Origin: Haplosporangium gracile
Taxonomy: Eukaryota; Mortierellomycota; Mortierellomycetes; Mortierellales; Mortierellaceae
DNA length: 64,000 bases
NCBI GenBank assembly: GCA_015499985.1
Contig: JAAAUF010000067.1
Location: forward strand, 1,082 to 65,081
Direction: 5' to 3'
Shown here: positions 45,301 to 55,207 of the stretch, piece by piece
Numbering within the stretch: the first letter of the stretch is position 1
How the letters are laid out: every line of letters starts with the position of its first letter
Notes under the pieces: model-generated
Databases searched by the model: none
What the model was told of the DNA's origin: nothing
Seen by the model: the letters and a program-made list of their open reading frames with translations, nothing else
Position numbers and translations under genes: made by a program

Positions 45301-48300
45301 AACGCCGTTATTGGAATGTCGAGGATTCTGCTGGACTCTAAGCTGAACCCGGAGCTGGCAGAGTGCGCTGAAACCATCGAGTCGTCCGGAAACCAGCTGA
45401 TGACAGTCATTGACGATATCTTGGACTTTTCAAAGATCGAGTCTGGCAATCTCAAGCTAGAGCGTCGCCTTCTGGATCTCAGCTTCGTTATGGAGTCCGC
45501 TGTCAACCTAATCAGTTCCCAGGCGTCCAGCAAGGACCTTAGCCTCATTTATGAGATTGACCCCAACTGCCCCGTCGAGATTATGGGCGATGTCACACGG
45601 ATCCGACAGATCCTTTTAAATTTGATGAGTAACGCGGTCAAGTTCACCAAAGAGGGTGTTATCCATGTCTCAGTCGCTGTCGAGACTCAACCCGAGGTCC
45701 GGTTTGAGGGCGAGGAAATCATCAGCAGCGCTGGAATTAGCAGGTCTACTACCTCTACTGCAGCAGACCCCACACGACTGATGCCTCCAGGAAGCGGCGG
45801 TAGTGGCAAGAGACCTTCCAGGAAGATCATCCAAGCCGAAACCCCAGCGACACCACCTGCAGTTATCAGTGAGGAGGGGATTGAAGCTGACTTGCTCGAA
45901 TCTGTGCCCTTGGCGGACGCAGCAGACATGGATCGTACCAGCTCTGGAACTTTGATTCCTCAGACCAAGTCTGTCAAGTTGATATTTGCCGTCAAGGACA
46001 CCGGTGTCGGCATCCCAGCCAACCGTTTCGACAAGCTCTTCACCAGCTTCTCTCAGGTGGATGAGAGCACGACTCGCGAGTATGGAGGAACGGGTCTTGG
46101 TCTGGCAATCAGCAAACGGCTCAGTGAGATGATGGGTGGAAGCATGTGGGTCGACAGCACTCCCAACGTTGGCTCAACCTTTTATTTCAATATTCTTCTC
46201 GACAGCCCTGTTGGATGCCCCTCTTACGGTCAACAGTTTGAACTCTCCAAGCTGGCGGACAAGAAGCTGGTGATTGTTCAAGACTGCCCCAAGGGACAGG
46301 AGGAGTGGAGGCGACGCACTCAGGCCTGGAACATGAACAACGTCAAGATCCTGGGAAGCGACCAGATCCTGCCTTACCTTCGAGAAGACCAGGGCTCAAA
46401 CGAGAGCAACGGCGTTGTCTCGAGTACCTCAATGGCCAAGGCTTTGACACGCGAGGCGCTCCAAGAGAAGATCGAGGCGCTGATTATCGAGACTGAGCTC
46501 AAGGGAATGGTTTCTGCTACTCCCGAGGGCGTTTTGAACGCCATCCAACGATCAGCAATCGTGACGACCCAGCTTTCTAATCCTAGCCGAAAGTCGGTCA
46601 TGAACAGACGCCGGGCGTCGATCAAGGCCGCTTCCATTTCTTCAGGCACCGGAGACCTCAGTGGGGCTGTTTCCCCAACCGGCCTGCCCCTGATTCCCGT
46701 CATTATTTTCAAAAACATGCGGGACATTGGTACTGCGGCATCCGTCTCGTCCTCGTACCACGGTCATGCTCGTAGAGATGCCTCAAGATGGAGTGGAGAG
46801 AGGATCTCGAGCAGCGATACTGGAGATGAGGAGGCTGTATCGACAAGTTCGGGCTCGATCCATCATCGACTTGACCCGCAGGGTCGATGGAAGGTCTATA
46901 GTGATTTGTCTCACAACCCACACAACCAACAACAGCAACAGCTCAACTATGTTAGTGCTTCCACATCGTCTCTGCCTCTAGAGAAGACTTCTCCTTCACT
47001 TTCACAAAACGGAGTCGAGGGTGGTTCTCAAACCGGTCGACTCACCTATACAACCGGTCCGGGCAACTTGCTGACTCCTCATACCCATGCTACAATCTAT
47101 GAGCACAGCATCAGCAGCGTCGACCACCTCTCAACCACTGTTCCTTCGCCCGCACCGTCCCTCGGCCGTACTGGATACTTTAGCAACAGCGACAACGAGT
47201 CGATCACAACGACCAGTCCACCTTTGTCACATCAGGAAGGAAACGGGGGTGTTGGCGGCTCCTTGTCTCATCATCACCGCCGAGTGATACAGTACGGCGG
47301 TTACAACGGCATGGGCATCTTTACCACGCCGGTCTACTTTACAAAGCCTATTCGTCACTCCAAGGTGCTGCAGGCACTTGGCGAGGAGCCTATCCTCTTT
47401 GATCCTCGAGACATGGAGGAGGAAGATGACGAGGACGATTACGATGACATTGACGAGGAGAATGAGGTCGAGGACGAGAGGGACCATGTCAAGATTGAGC
47501 ACGCCTCGGTTCCCACCAAGGACAATCCAGTGCTCTTCAAGGACGCCCTCCGCGCCAGTGCCTCTACAAACCCCATGGCTCTTCTCCCGCCCATGCCCTT
47601 GGCCATGAAGAGGCAACAACAGCAACGGCAGTCGCAGCATCGGATGCCCAAGACCGATTCTACGGAGCCGTATTTTGTTGCTCCCGTCCAGGTAGATGAC
47701 CATCCAGTTCCAAGTCAGGATCTGTTCCTCCCGACCAATATTCTCAAGATGCCCATGAGCGACAAGACGTTGGTCGACTCTATGGACCCCACAAGCATCG
47801 ATATCCCCTCTGACGGCGGCAGCGGTATCGCGTCGACGGCTACGGGACCTGCCTCTTCAATTACCACAAGGTCAAGACAGACCTCGGCAGGATCGACGGG
47901 TGGACCGGAGATCAAGTTCCTAGATCAGCCCCTACCCCAACCAGAACCCCGTTCCCGCGCCACCGAGAACAAGGATACCATGATGACCATGAGCCTTCAG
48001 CAACAGCAATCTACCGTCTTGCCCAAACGACTTCTCTCAGGCGCACCCAAGCGCAAATCTATCGCGGCCATGAATTTGTCGAGCCCCAGGTCGTCGATCA
48101 TGTCCCTCACTGCATCTGAGACTGGAGTTGCTACGCCTCGATCTGCCAGCATGAGCGCGGCTACTGGAGGCAATGACGGTGGAAACGCATACTCGTCGCC
48201 AGCGATGGCAGCGGTCGCGGCTGCGTCTTCGTCGACTACGCGCAAGTTGGCTAAGGTCAAGGTGCTGGTGGTTGATGACAACCCCGTCAACCTCAAGGTC

Positions 48301-49089
48301 GTCTGCAAGATGCTGGGCCGCCTGGGAGTCGAGCCGAAGACTGCTAACAACGGACAGGAGGCAGTAGAGCTGATCGAAAAGAAGATTGCCCTTCTTACCT
48401 TGCAGCTGGAAGGTTCATCTGCAACTGCGCCAGCAGAAAGTGGAGAGGCCGCCGCACCTTTGCCCTCGTCGTTGCCCTTGCCCATCGAACACTCTCTCTC
48501 GGATTCGAACGTACACTTGCTGAGACCCAACTTGGTGTCGACAGCTGGGGTTCAGCAAATAGCCCAGCATTCGGATTTGGGAATTGCCGCTAGTAGTGCT
48601 CACGGCATCGATTCTGGATTGGGTCTTCTCGCTGATTCTGACGATCGACTCCTTGTACCCGGCCCACCTCGCGCTGGTTCTTCGATCTCTCCCATGATCG
48701 CCGATCTTGCGATCGAGTCTCTCAACCCGACCTCGTCCGACCTCACCGCTACCCCAACAATCTCAACCGCTACTCAAAAGTCAGTTGCTGGTCCTCATAT
48801 AGTCCCGTATGACCTTATTTTTATGGACGTCTGGATGCCCAAGATGAACGGACTGGACGCATCAACCTATATCCGCAAGAACCTCTCTGGCAACACGCCC
48901 GACCGTCCTTATATCATTGCGATGACCGCCTGCGTGATGCCCGGCGATCGTGAGAAGTGTATTGCCTCGGGCATGAACGATTACATCTCCAAACCACTTC
49001 GGAAGGAAGAGTTGGAGCAGTGTCTGAGGTTGTTTACGACCCATTACTCGAAGCATTCTCGTTCGTCTTCTTCGGCGAACAGAGGCTGA
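39358..49089 (+). CDS. Receptor hybrid histidine kinase: tandem PBP-like ectodomain, TM, pseudokinase, HisKA-HATPase, two receivers
   Basis: Eight exons (to 40186, 40328-40675, 40772-42787, 42918-43380, 43490-43731, 43823-44591, 44689-45183, 45291-49089) total 8,961 nt, 2,986 residues. The Met at 39886 (MTRTDASLYILLRLTILLLI) starts a good signal peptide with better context and may be the true start, giving about 2,810 residues. Ectodomain: two type 1 periplasmic-binding-like modules (40328-41290 and 41335-42600), many N-glycosylation sites, then a Cys-rich module (CTRCAKGQYSNSTDSAECASC). One TM follows (42921-43000). Kinase-homology domain 43550-44930: FIKKI Lys kept, HRD is HGRLTSMN, DFG is AGYG, APE kept; so probably inactive. 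A coiled coil carries LEKYGNDMEELVRDRT, as in receptor guanylyl cyclases. Then HisKA (NMSHEIRTPMNAVIG), HATPase (DTGVGIP, GGTGLGLAIS), a degenerate receiver and an intact receiver (VLVVDDN, FMDVWMP, ISKPL). Predicted surface sensor feeding a phosphorelay; ligand unknown. Confidence 0.88.
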
Positions 49090-49472
49090 TTTTTATTTTA
49101 GAAAGATATAGAGCACGAAATAAAAGTGATAACTTTTAGAATTTCAGTGTAAAAGTGTTGTGCCGATCAATACTGTGCATTTGATCTCGCATCATTTACA
49201 CTTCACCCAGTATTTCGTCTTTCATTTTTTTTCCCCCTCTTTTATTTATAGTAAGCGTAGTACACGTGAGGGGGGCTGAGTTGGGTCGAAAAAAAGGAGG
49301 TTGATGCATTCCGCACGCGAGACCAATTGGATCGTGCGTAACAAACACGTTATTGTTTATTATTATTTTTTCTTTGTGAGGAAGTTTGATAGGTTGCTGG
49401 TAGAAATACGCTTTGAAAGGGAGAACGAAAGTTGTCTCTGCAAAGACTTCAGGTCGCCTCACACGCTAACCC
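49090..49472. terminator. Convergent 3' region of the histidine kinase and DBP5
   Basis: 383 bases between converging genes, A/T-rich, with AAATAAAAGTGATAA at about 49117 on the plus strand (AATAAA at 49118-49123, a candidate poly(A) signal about 30 bases after the stop) and TTTATTTATAG near 49240 for the minus-strand gene. No gene seen. Confidence 0.5.
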
Positions 49473-52002
49473 TTAAAGGCCCTTCAAAGCCTTCTTGATA
49501 AACGCTTCAATGTTGTCGAGACGTGCCTCCTTCTTTTCGTGCTCGGTCTGGCCCTCCAGGTTCTGCCAATCAGTAGTGATCTTGAGGATATCACACATGT
49601 AATAATTCTGAATATTGTGCAGGATCTCGTACGTCTCCAGCGAGTGCACAAAGTTGATGGCCACCCCACGACGACCAAACCGACCCGTACGTCCGATTCT
49701 GTGCAGGTAGACCTCAAGGTCAGCAAGCTTTTTGCGCTCCGGGCCGCGCAAGATAGTCGGGAGATCGTAGTTGACGACCATGTTGACATCATAGATATCG
49801 ATCCCACGAGCCAGCACGTTCGTCGCGACAAGGACTTTTGTTCGCGTGAGGCGGAAGTCGTCCATGCATTTGTCTCGCTGGTCTGGAGTAAGACCTCCAT
49901 GCAGGAGGGTGACGTAGTGTCCGGCTTGGACCAATCGTGCCGTAATCCTGTCTGCCACCTCGCGCGCCTTCATTTATAGAAGATTTAAGGGAATAAAGAG
50001 ATGTAAGCAAAGTAGTCATTGATCACAAAGTGATCAAGCAACATATACAAGTTGAGGAGAAAAAGAGGGAGAAGAACTTACGTGAACAAAGATGATGCTT
50101 TTGGAAATGGTCATAATCTTGTAGAGGTCCGACAGGAGTGAGAACCGGTCCTCTTCGTCCTCGCAGTCGATATAGAACTGGCGGATGGTTCGAACCGCAA
50201 GCTCCTCGAGTTTGAGCAGACGGATCTCGTTCTTAGGCACGTCTCCCAGGAACTCCTCAATGTACCGCTCAAAGAGAATCGGGTACGTTGCCGAGAACAA
50301 GATTAGCTGCGCCGTGTTCGGGATCAATCTGCAAAAAGATCAACGTAAACAACAACCCCCCCACCCCCGTTTAGCTTTCTCGTTCTTTTACTCTTCCGCT
50401 TGAATACAAAAGAAATCGCAAGGACCAAGCAAAGATAAAATTTTACCTCTTGATTTGGCAGCTCATTTGACCAAGGTTCTGCATATCTAGCATGGAGTCG
50501 GCCTCATCCAGGACCAGCATCCTGACTTTTGCAACGTTCAAATGGCGCATTTTGATCACTCGGTCGACCGTCCCGGGAGTGCCAATCACGATCTGACCAT
50601 CAACGCGGCTGTAGCGTCGGTCGGACTGATAGATCACGGTTGCAATCGTTGCATTTGTGAACCTGGAGAGCTCCTTCATCACATCGACTGTCTGGAGCGT
50701 CAACTCGCGTGTCGGCGACAAGATGATCGCCTATGTTTACGATGGCGTCAAAATTGACGTTGATCAGTGTTTTGCATCATTGATTGATTGATTCCTACAT
50801 TTGATGTCACACTTAGGCTTATCAATGAGAGCTGTTTCATCAAGTTTGCCCAACGCCATCTTCCAAGTGATTGCTGTTGTTTACCTGACAGTCCGGATCA
50901 TCAAAGTTGAGGCGGCTGAGGATTGCAAGACAGAATGCAGCCGTCTTACCGGTACCAGACTGAGCCTGACCGATCAAATGCTGCGGCGGGTTTTTCAAAA
51001 GGAGAGGCAGAGCGTGTTCCTGGATCTTGGACGGGCGATCAAACTTTTTGTTGTACAGGCCCTTCAGGATATCGTCATGCCTGTTGTGAATGCAAATGCA
51101 AGAAATAGCCAGAAGGACTGTTAGGCAAAGGTTGCAAAGAGTGTTTTTATGTTTGTTGTTTGTGTGATATTGTTCATGCATAGTTTCTGATCACAAAACG
51201 TCAAAACAACAACGAGGAAAACTTACAAGTTCAGGTCCTCAAATCGTGAAATGGAGTGGTAGGGCGAACTCTGATCCTGCTGGATGACATGGACATCATA
51301 GCCCGCGTTCAACTTGCCAATCTCTGGCGACAGGCCTAAGCGCGCGATAAAAAGATAACGCGTTAGACAAAATTATACACAGTTAGTCCATCAGTTTTAT
51401 TCCATCTACTGATCAATACTCAAAAAAGCTTTTTTATTTCTTGATCTTTAATCCTCATGATACTTACTCTCATAGGTCTCGACAAGAGACGTGAAGGAGA
51501 GAGAACCTTCACCGCCATCGCCAGACTGAGACAGCGCAGCAGTGGCCGATGCAGAGACTTGAATTGAAGCCGAGGAAGATGCCGCAGATAAAGCCATCGA
51601 AGGACCGGACGAGGTTGTGATGGAGGAGCTGATCTGCATCATTCCGATATCACCAGACAACTTCGCGAGCTGATCAGTCCCGCCTCCTCTGATACTGCTC
51701 ATCATATCGTTGATATTGTTGAAGCCAATACCACTAAAATCAGTACTACTGCCACCAAGGCCGGTGCTGTTGCCACCGAAACCTGTGCCTCCGAAGCTAG
51801 AACCGCTACCACCGAAGCCAATACCAGTATTATTGTTACTGTTCTTGCTGTTATCTTCAAGTCGCTCGGAGGCGGTGGTTATGTTGGTGGGGTGGTTTGA
51901 GATGGTTCCAAGAGCAGGCGCAGAAGAAGCAGTCGCAGACCCGGAGTTTTTGCTCTCAGCGGCATATTCGATTCCCCACTTGAAAAAGTTCTTGCTGTCC
52001 AT
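49473..52002 (-). CDS. DBP5: DEAD-box RNA helicase DBP5/DDX19 (mRNA export) with FG-rich N-terminus
   Basis: Six exons (51468-52002, 51227-51335, 50885-51080, 50447-50730, 50082-50328, 49473-49967) give 1,866 nt, 621 residues. Dbp5 remodels mRNPs on the cytoplasmic face of the nuclear pore. Motifs in order: Q-motif region ([13 protein letters not shown]), Walker A (AQSGTGKT), [46 protein letters not shown] and [13 protein letters not shown]. The segment [17 protein letters not shown] is typical of DBP5 rather than other DEAD-box families, as is the N-terminal [14 protein letters not shown]. At about 178 residues before the core region the N-terminal extension is longer than usual and contains Gly-Phe repeats ([18 protein letters not shown]). 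The exon 6 acceptor next to an in-frame ATGAAG at 49968-49973 is the least certain junction (FVH joins ARE). Confidence 0.93.
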
Positions 52003-52381
52003 CGTCGCGAGTTCTAGCTTGTTTGTTTGTGGGTTTTGAGAAGAAAGAAAAGGAAAAAAAAAAAGATCAAGGGGTGGTGTTTCTAGAACAGGGAGAAAGT
52101 TGTGGGTGAAGGAAAGAGGGACGAGGATTGAGGAAAGGAAAGGAAGGAGAAAATCCTCGCGAAATGTAAATTAATCACGTGTAACGCCACCAATCGTATA
52201 TGGTGAAATGTATCCAACCTCGTCAAAATCGCCTGATGTTCAAGTGAGTGTATGGTAAAATAGAAAAGCTGCCTATTAGTTTTATTACTCTGGATTTTCA
52301 TAATAAGATCAAAAGCTCTAAAGTACACGGTGTTGTATGAGTATATGTGTGCGCAGGAAAGGAAGGAAGGGGAAGGAGTAT
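52003..52381. other. DBP5 leader/promoter and 3' UTR of the four-TM gene
   Basis: 379 bases, no gene. The DBP5-proximal part is purine-rich on the plus strand (pyrimidine-rich leader for DBP5) with a poly-A run; the CACGTG at about 52175 lies in the DBP5 upstream region. Confidence 0.5.
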
Positions 52382-53557
52382 TTAATAACCGTCTACTCGC
52401 TTAACGTCGGCAGCATGGTAAGGGCTCTGGGAAGAACTACCGGTAGCCTGGGCGTAGGAAAGTTGCTGCTGCTGAAGCTGGTCCTCGTTCAAGAAAGGGT
52501 TGGGGCCAGTAGGAATAGAACCATCGACAGGGACAACAGGAATCGACTTAGGGATCATGGCGGAGTCACTACGAACTTCTTCCTCTTCCTCCTCGCGACG
52601 ATGTCTCTCCTCCTCGGTGGTGGGGCGAGCAGGGAGTGGAGGCAAAGAGCGGTCGGCGTACTCGTGTCCGACATGGTAGGCCTCAACAACGTAGGTTGAG
52701 TTGGAGTTGTAGCCAGAAGAGCCATATTTGTTCTCGACATCGTAGGCCTCATCGCGACGGATGTGCTCCTTCAAGCTGCGAAAGATGCTCTTGGACTGCT
52801 GCTCCTCCTCCTTGGTGACGGCTTTGTTCTCGTTCAAGTTATCCATGGGGACGACATGGCCAGCGGTGACGGTGGTATAGGGGTTAGGGCCAGCACCAGA
52901 GACAGGTTCCATGTTGTAGGGCTGGTGGCGATAATTGACACGGCGGCGGCGAGACTCGATGATCAAGGTGAGGAGACCCTCAACAAAGGCAATGCAGGCA
53001 AGGATGCCAGAGCAGTACAAGGCCTGTTGATCAAGCTTACAGAGGTAAGTCAAAGGCTGATCGTTCTCCCAGGCAGGGCAGTCAAAGATGTCGCGGGGGT
53101 TGATCCAATCTTCCTTTTTATGGCCAGTACGGTAAGCGTCAGCCTCGGGGGTGTTGCGACCGACAGGGATGGTGAACATGATACGCTGCTTGTCCATCCA
53201 GGCAGGGATCACCCAGGCCAAGATACCCCCTGCGAAAACCATGGCCCAGACGAAACGGAAGATGGTCCAGAAGCAGCCGCCACATCCTCTCTTGACTTTG
53301 GGTGCCTCACCACCCCATTCACCGTCGAGGTATTCGCTTCTGTTATTGTAGCGGGCGATGCGGTAGGCAGTTTCGGAGATGATGACAAAGAAGAAGAGGA
53401 CACCGGAGATTGAAATTTCAGAGTAGAACCGCCAGTGGAAGACTACTTGATCGTGGTTGCGGTAGAGATAGAGGAAGTATTGGCAGATGCCAAAGACGGC
53501 TAATGCGACGATCCCAACGAGGATTCTCATGAAAGTGATGAAGCCTGCCAAAGCCAT
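52382..53557 (-). CDS. Four-TM membrane protein with a Pro-rich cytosolic tail, unknown function
   Basis: Single-exon frame of 391 residues. Hydrophobic segments fall at about residues 8-33 (FITFMRILVGIVALAVFGIC), 47-66 (ISGVLFFFVIIS), 97-121 (WTIFRFVWAMVFAGGILAWV) and 176-200 (YCSGILACIAFVEGLLTLII), giving a tetraspan layout like MARVEL-type proteins though I see no diagnostic motif. The loop before TM4 holds a Cys pair (DIFDCPAW, TYLCKL) that could form a disulfide. A charged loop EYLDGEWGGEAPKVKRGCGGC joins TM2 and TM3. The C-terminal 190 residues are polar: NPY motifs, LPPLPARP (a class of SH3 ligand), a Glu/Arg run and a Gln-rich end. Codon use is strongly C-ending, pointing to good expression. 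Function not assigned. Confidence 0.85.
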   Translation of the reverse strand: MALAGFITFMRILVGIVALAVFGICQYFLYLYRNHDQVVFHWRFYSEISISGVLFFFVIISETAYRIARYNNRSEYLDGEWGGEAPKVKRGCGGCFWTIFRFVWAMVFAGGILAWVIPAWMDKQRIMFTIPVGRNTPEADAYRTGHKKEDWINPRDIFDCPAWENDQPLTYLCKLDQQALYCSGILACIAFVEGLLTLIIESRRRRVNYRHQPYNMEPVSGAGPNPYTTVTAGHVVPMDNLNENKAVTKEEEQQSKSIFRSLKEHIRRDEAYDVENKYGSSGYNSNSTYVVEAYHVGHEYADRSLPPLPARPTTEEERHRREEEEEEVRSDSAMIPKSIPVVPVDGSIPTGPNPFLNEDQLQQQQLSYAQATGSSSQSPYHAADVKRVDGY

Positions 53558-55207
53558 TATGGTGTGTGGTTTTTAGTAGTTGGTAGATAGGTGGTAGGTG
53601 TTACAAAGGAGTACAAAGAGAGGGGTTGTGTGGGGGATGAGCGCGAGTGTTTTGTTACAAATGGAAGTACACAGGTGGAGACAAGGAGGTAATGATACAG
53701 TAGAGAGGAGTTGGATAGATAATTGGTTGTTGTAGTAATAGTTGCTGAAGAAGTTGTTTGTTGCTGTTTGTTGTTGATGTTGAGGTTGATAGAGAATCCG
53801 GAAAAGAGCGAGAACTAGGAACCTTTATATACATCTCTTGAGGCATAACAAAAATGGCTGAATGTCTGTGTCCCCTCTATCTTCTCTTTGGTAACGGCGG
53901 CTGTTCCTCTCCTTCATGTCCTCTACTGTCTGTCCGTTTTTTGGCTGTTTCTTGGGAGAAAAAAAAAAGACAGGACGATAGCCATAAAAGCCAACACGTT
54001 TGCTTCTATTCTGTCATTATGCATTGGGTTGTTTGTCTCTCTCTCACTCTCTGTCTTGTTCGTATGGGTGGATAAGGCAGCAAAGCTAATGAATGAATCG
54101 ATGAACCTTTGTTGTCAGTGCTCAGCCTAGATCTGTACAGTCTTATTTTTTTCTTTTCTTTTTCTCTTGGCGTTCTGGCGTTCGTATGCGGCAGGGCAAT
54201 CCATCCAAGCGGAGTTTGCACTTCTCTCTCTTGACTTTTTTCTTTTTTTTTTTTTGACCGTTCAGACTCACCAAATCAAAAAGAGAGTCGAAGATTATTT
54301 GCACACTGAAAAAGGTATGGTAAAGACGAAGATATAAAGTAAAAAAAACATCCCCAGCAGATGGAGGAGAGTATGATTGAGACTCGGTAAGTCCGTTCAG
54401 GATGGACAGGGAGGACATCAAAAGCAAAGGGGCATGCAAGATGGACAAAACATAAAAATAAAATCAAAAAGCCCTTTTTTCTTTTCCCTCCCATCCATCA
54501 CATCGTCCTCTTCCTCTCCCTCTTGTAAATCGTTTCTTGGCGCTTTTGTTTTTCTTGGCAATATTTTCACTTGCCATTTTTTCCCCTCCCTTCCATGGAA
54601 GAGAGCTAAATGGAAGAAAATGACACAATTGGCTCCCTCACTGTGCTCTCACAAGAGGGAGACGTTGGACACTCTATTCTTGTTTGGGTTGCAAGGTGAT
54701 ATACCGCAGATCATGGATTCAACCAACCATGCGTGCCTTCGCAAAAAAAAAAGCAACATTCCCACCATAGGGCTTGCATGGCAGTGCGGTTTTTACTTTT
54801 ACGGACAAGAAAAAGTTCACCCCGCTGCATTGACCGAAACCTACCAAACAACAACAAAACTATGTACCACTGCACCAAGGAACGCGCCTCTTTCGCAATC
54901 AATCAATTAAATCCGCCAGAAGGAGAATGTCACAGAGAAAGATCATTTACAACATGAAGAGTCAAAAATTAGAATGGTAAAGAGGGTGCTTTGTTTGTCC
55001 AGGTTACGCTTTTGTTTTTTTGTAGTTGGAAAAGGGTGTGCGCGTGTGCGATTGATGATTATGCTAGAAAGTGGTTTGCCAACACAAGGGGCGGAGGAAG
55101 AGGGGAAAGAAGGGAAGGGATGGGAAAGCAGCAAAGTATGGGAGACATCTGACGCGTAGTACGTGTCCTTCTCTGTCTCTCTGTAAAATTGTCGATCCTG
55201 ATCCTGC
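53558..55207. other. Intergenic region between the four-TM gene and TAF14
   Basis: About 1.65 kb, no gene supported. The first 270 bases are the leader/promoter of the four-TM gene. The rest is A/T-rich with poly-A/T runs and pyrimidine blocks, and includes the TAF14 3' UTR. Open frames are short and compositionally biased. Confidence 0.6.
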
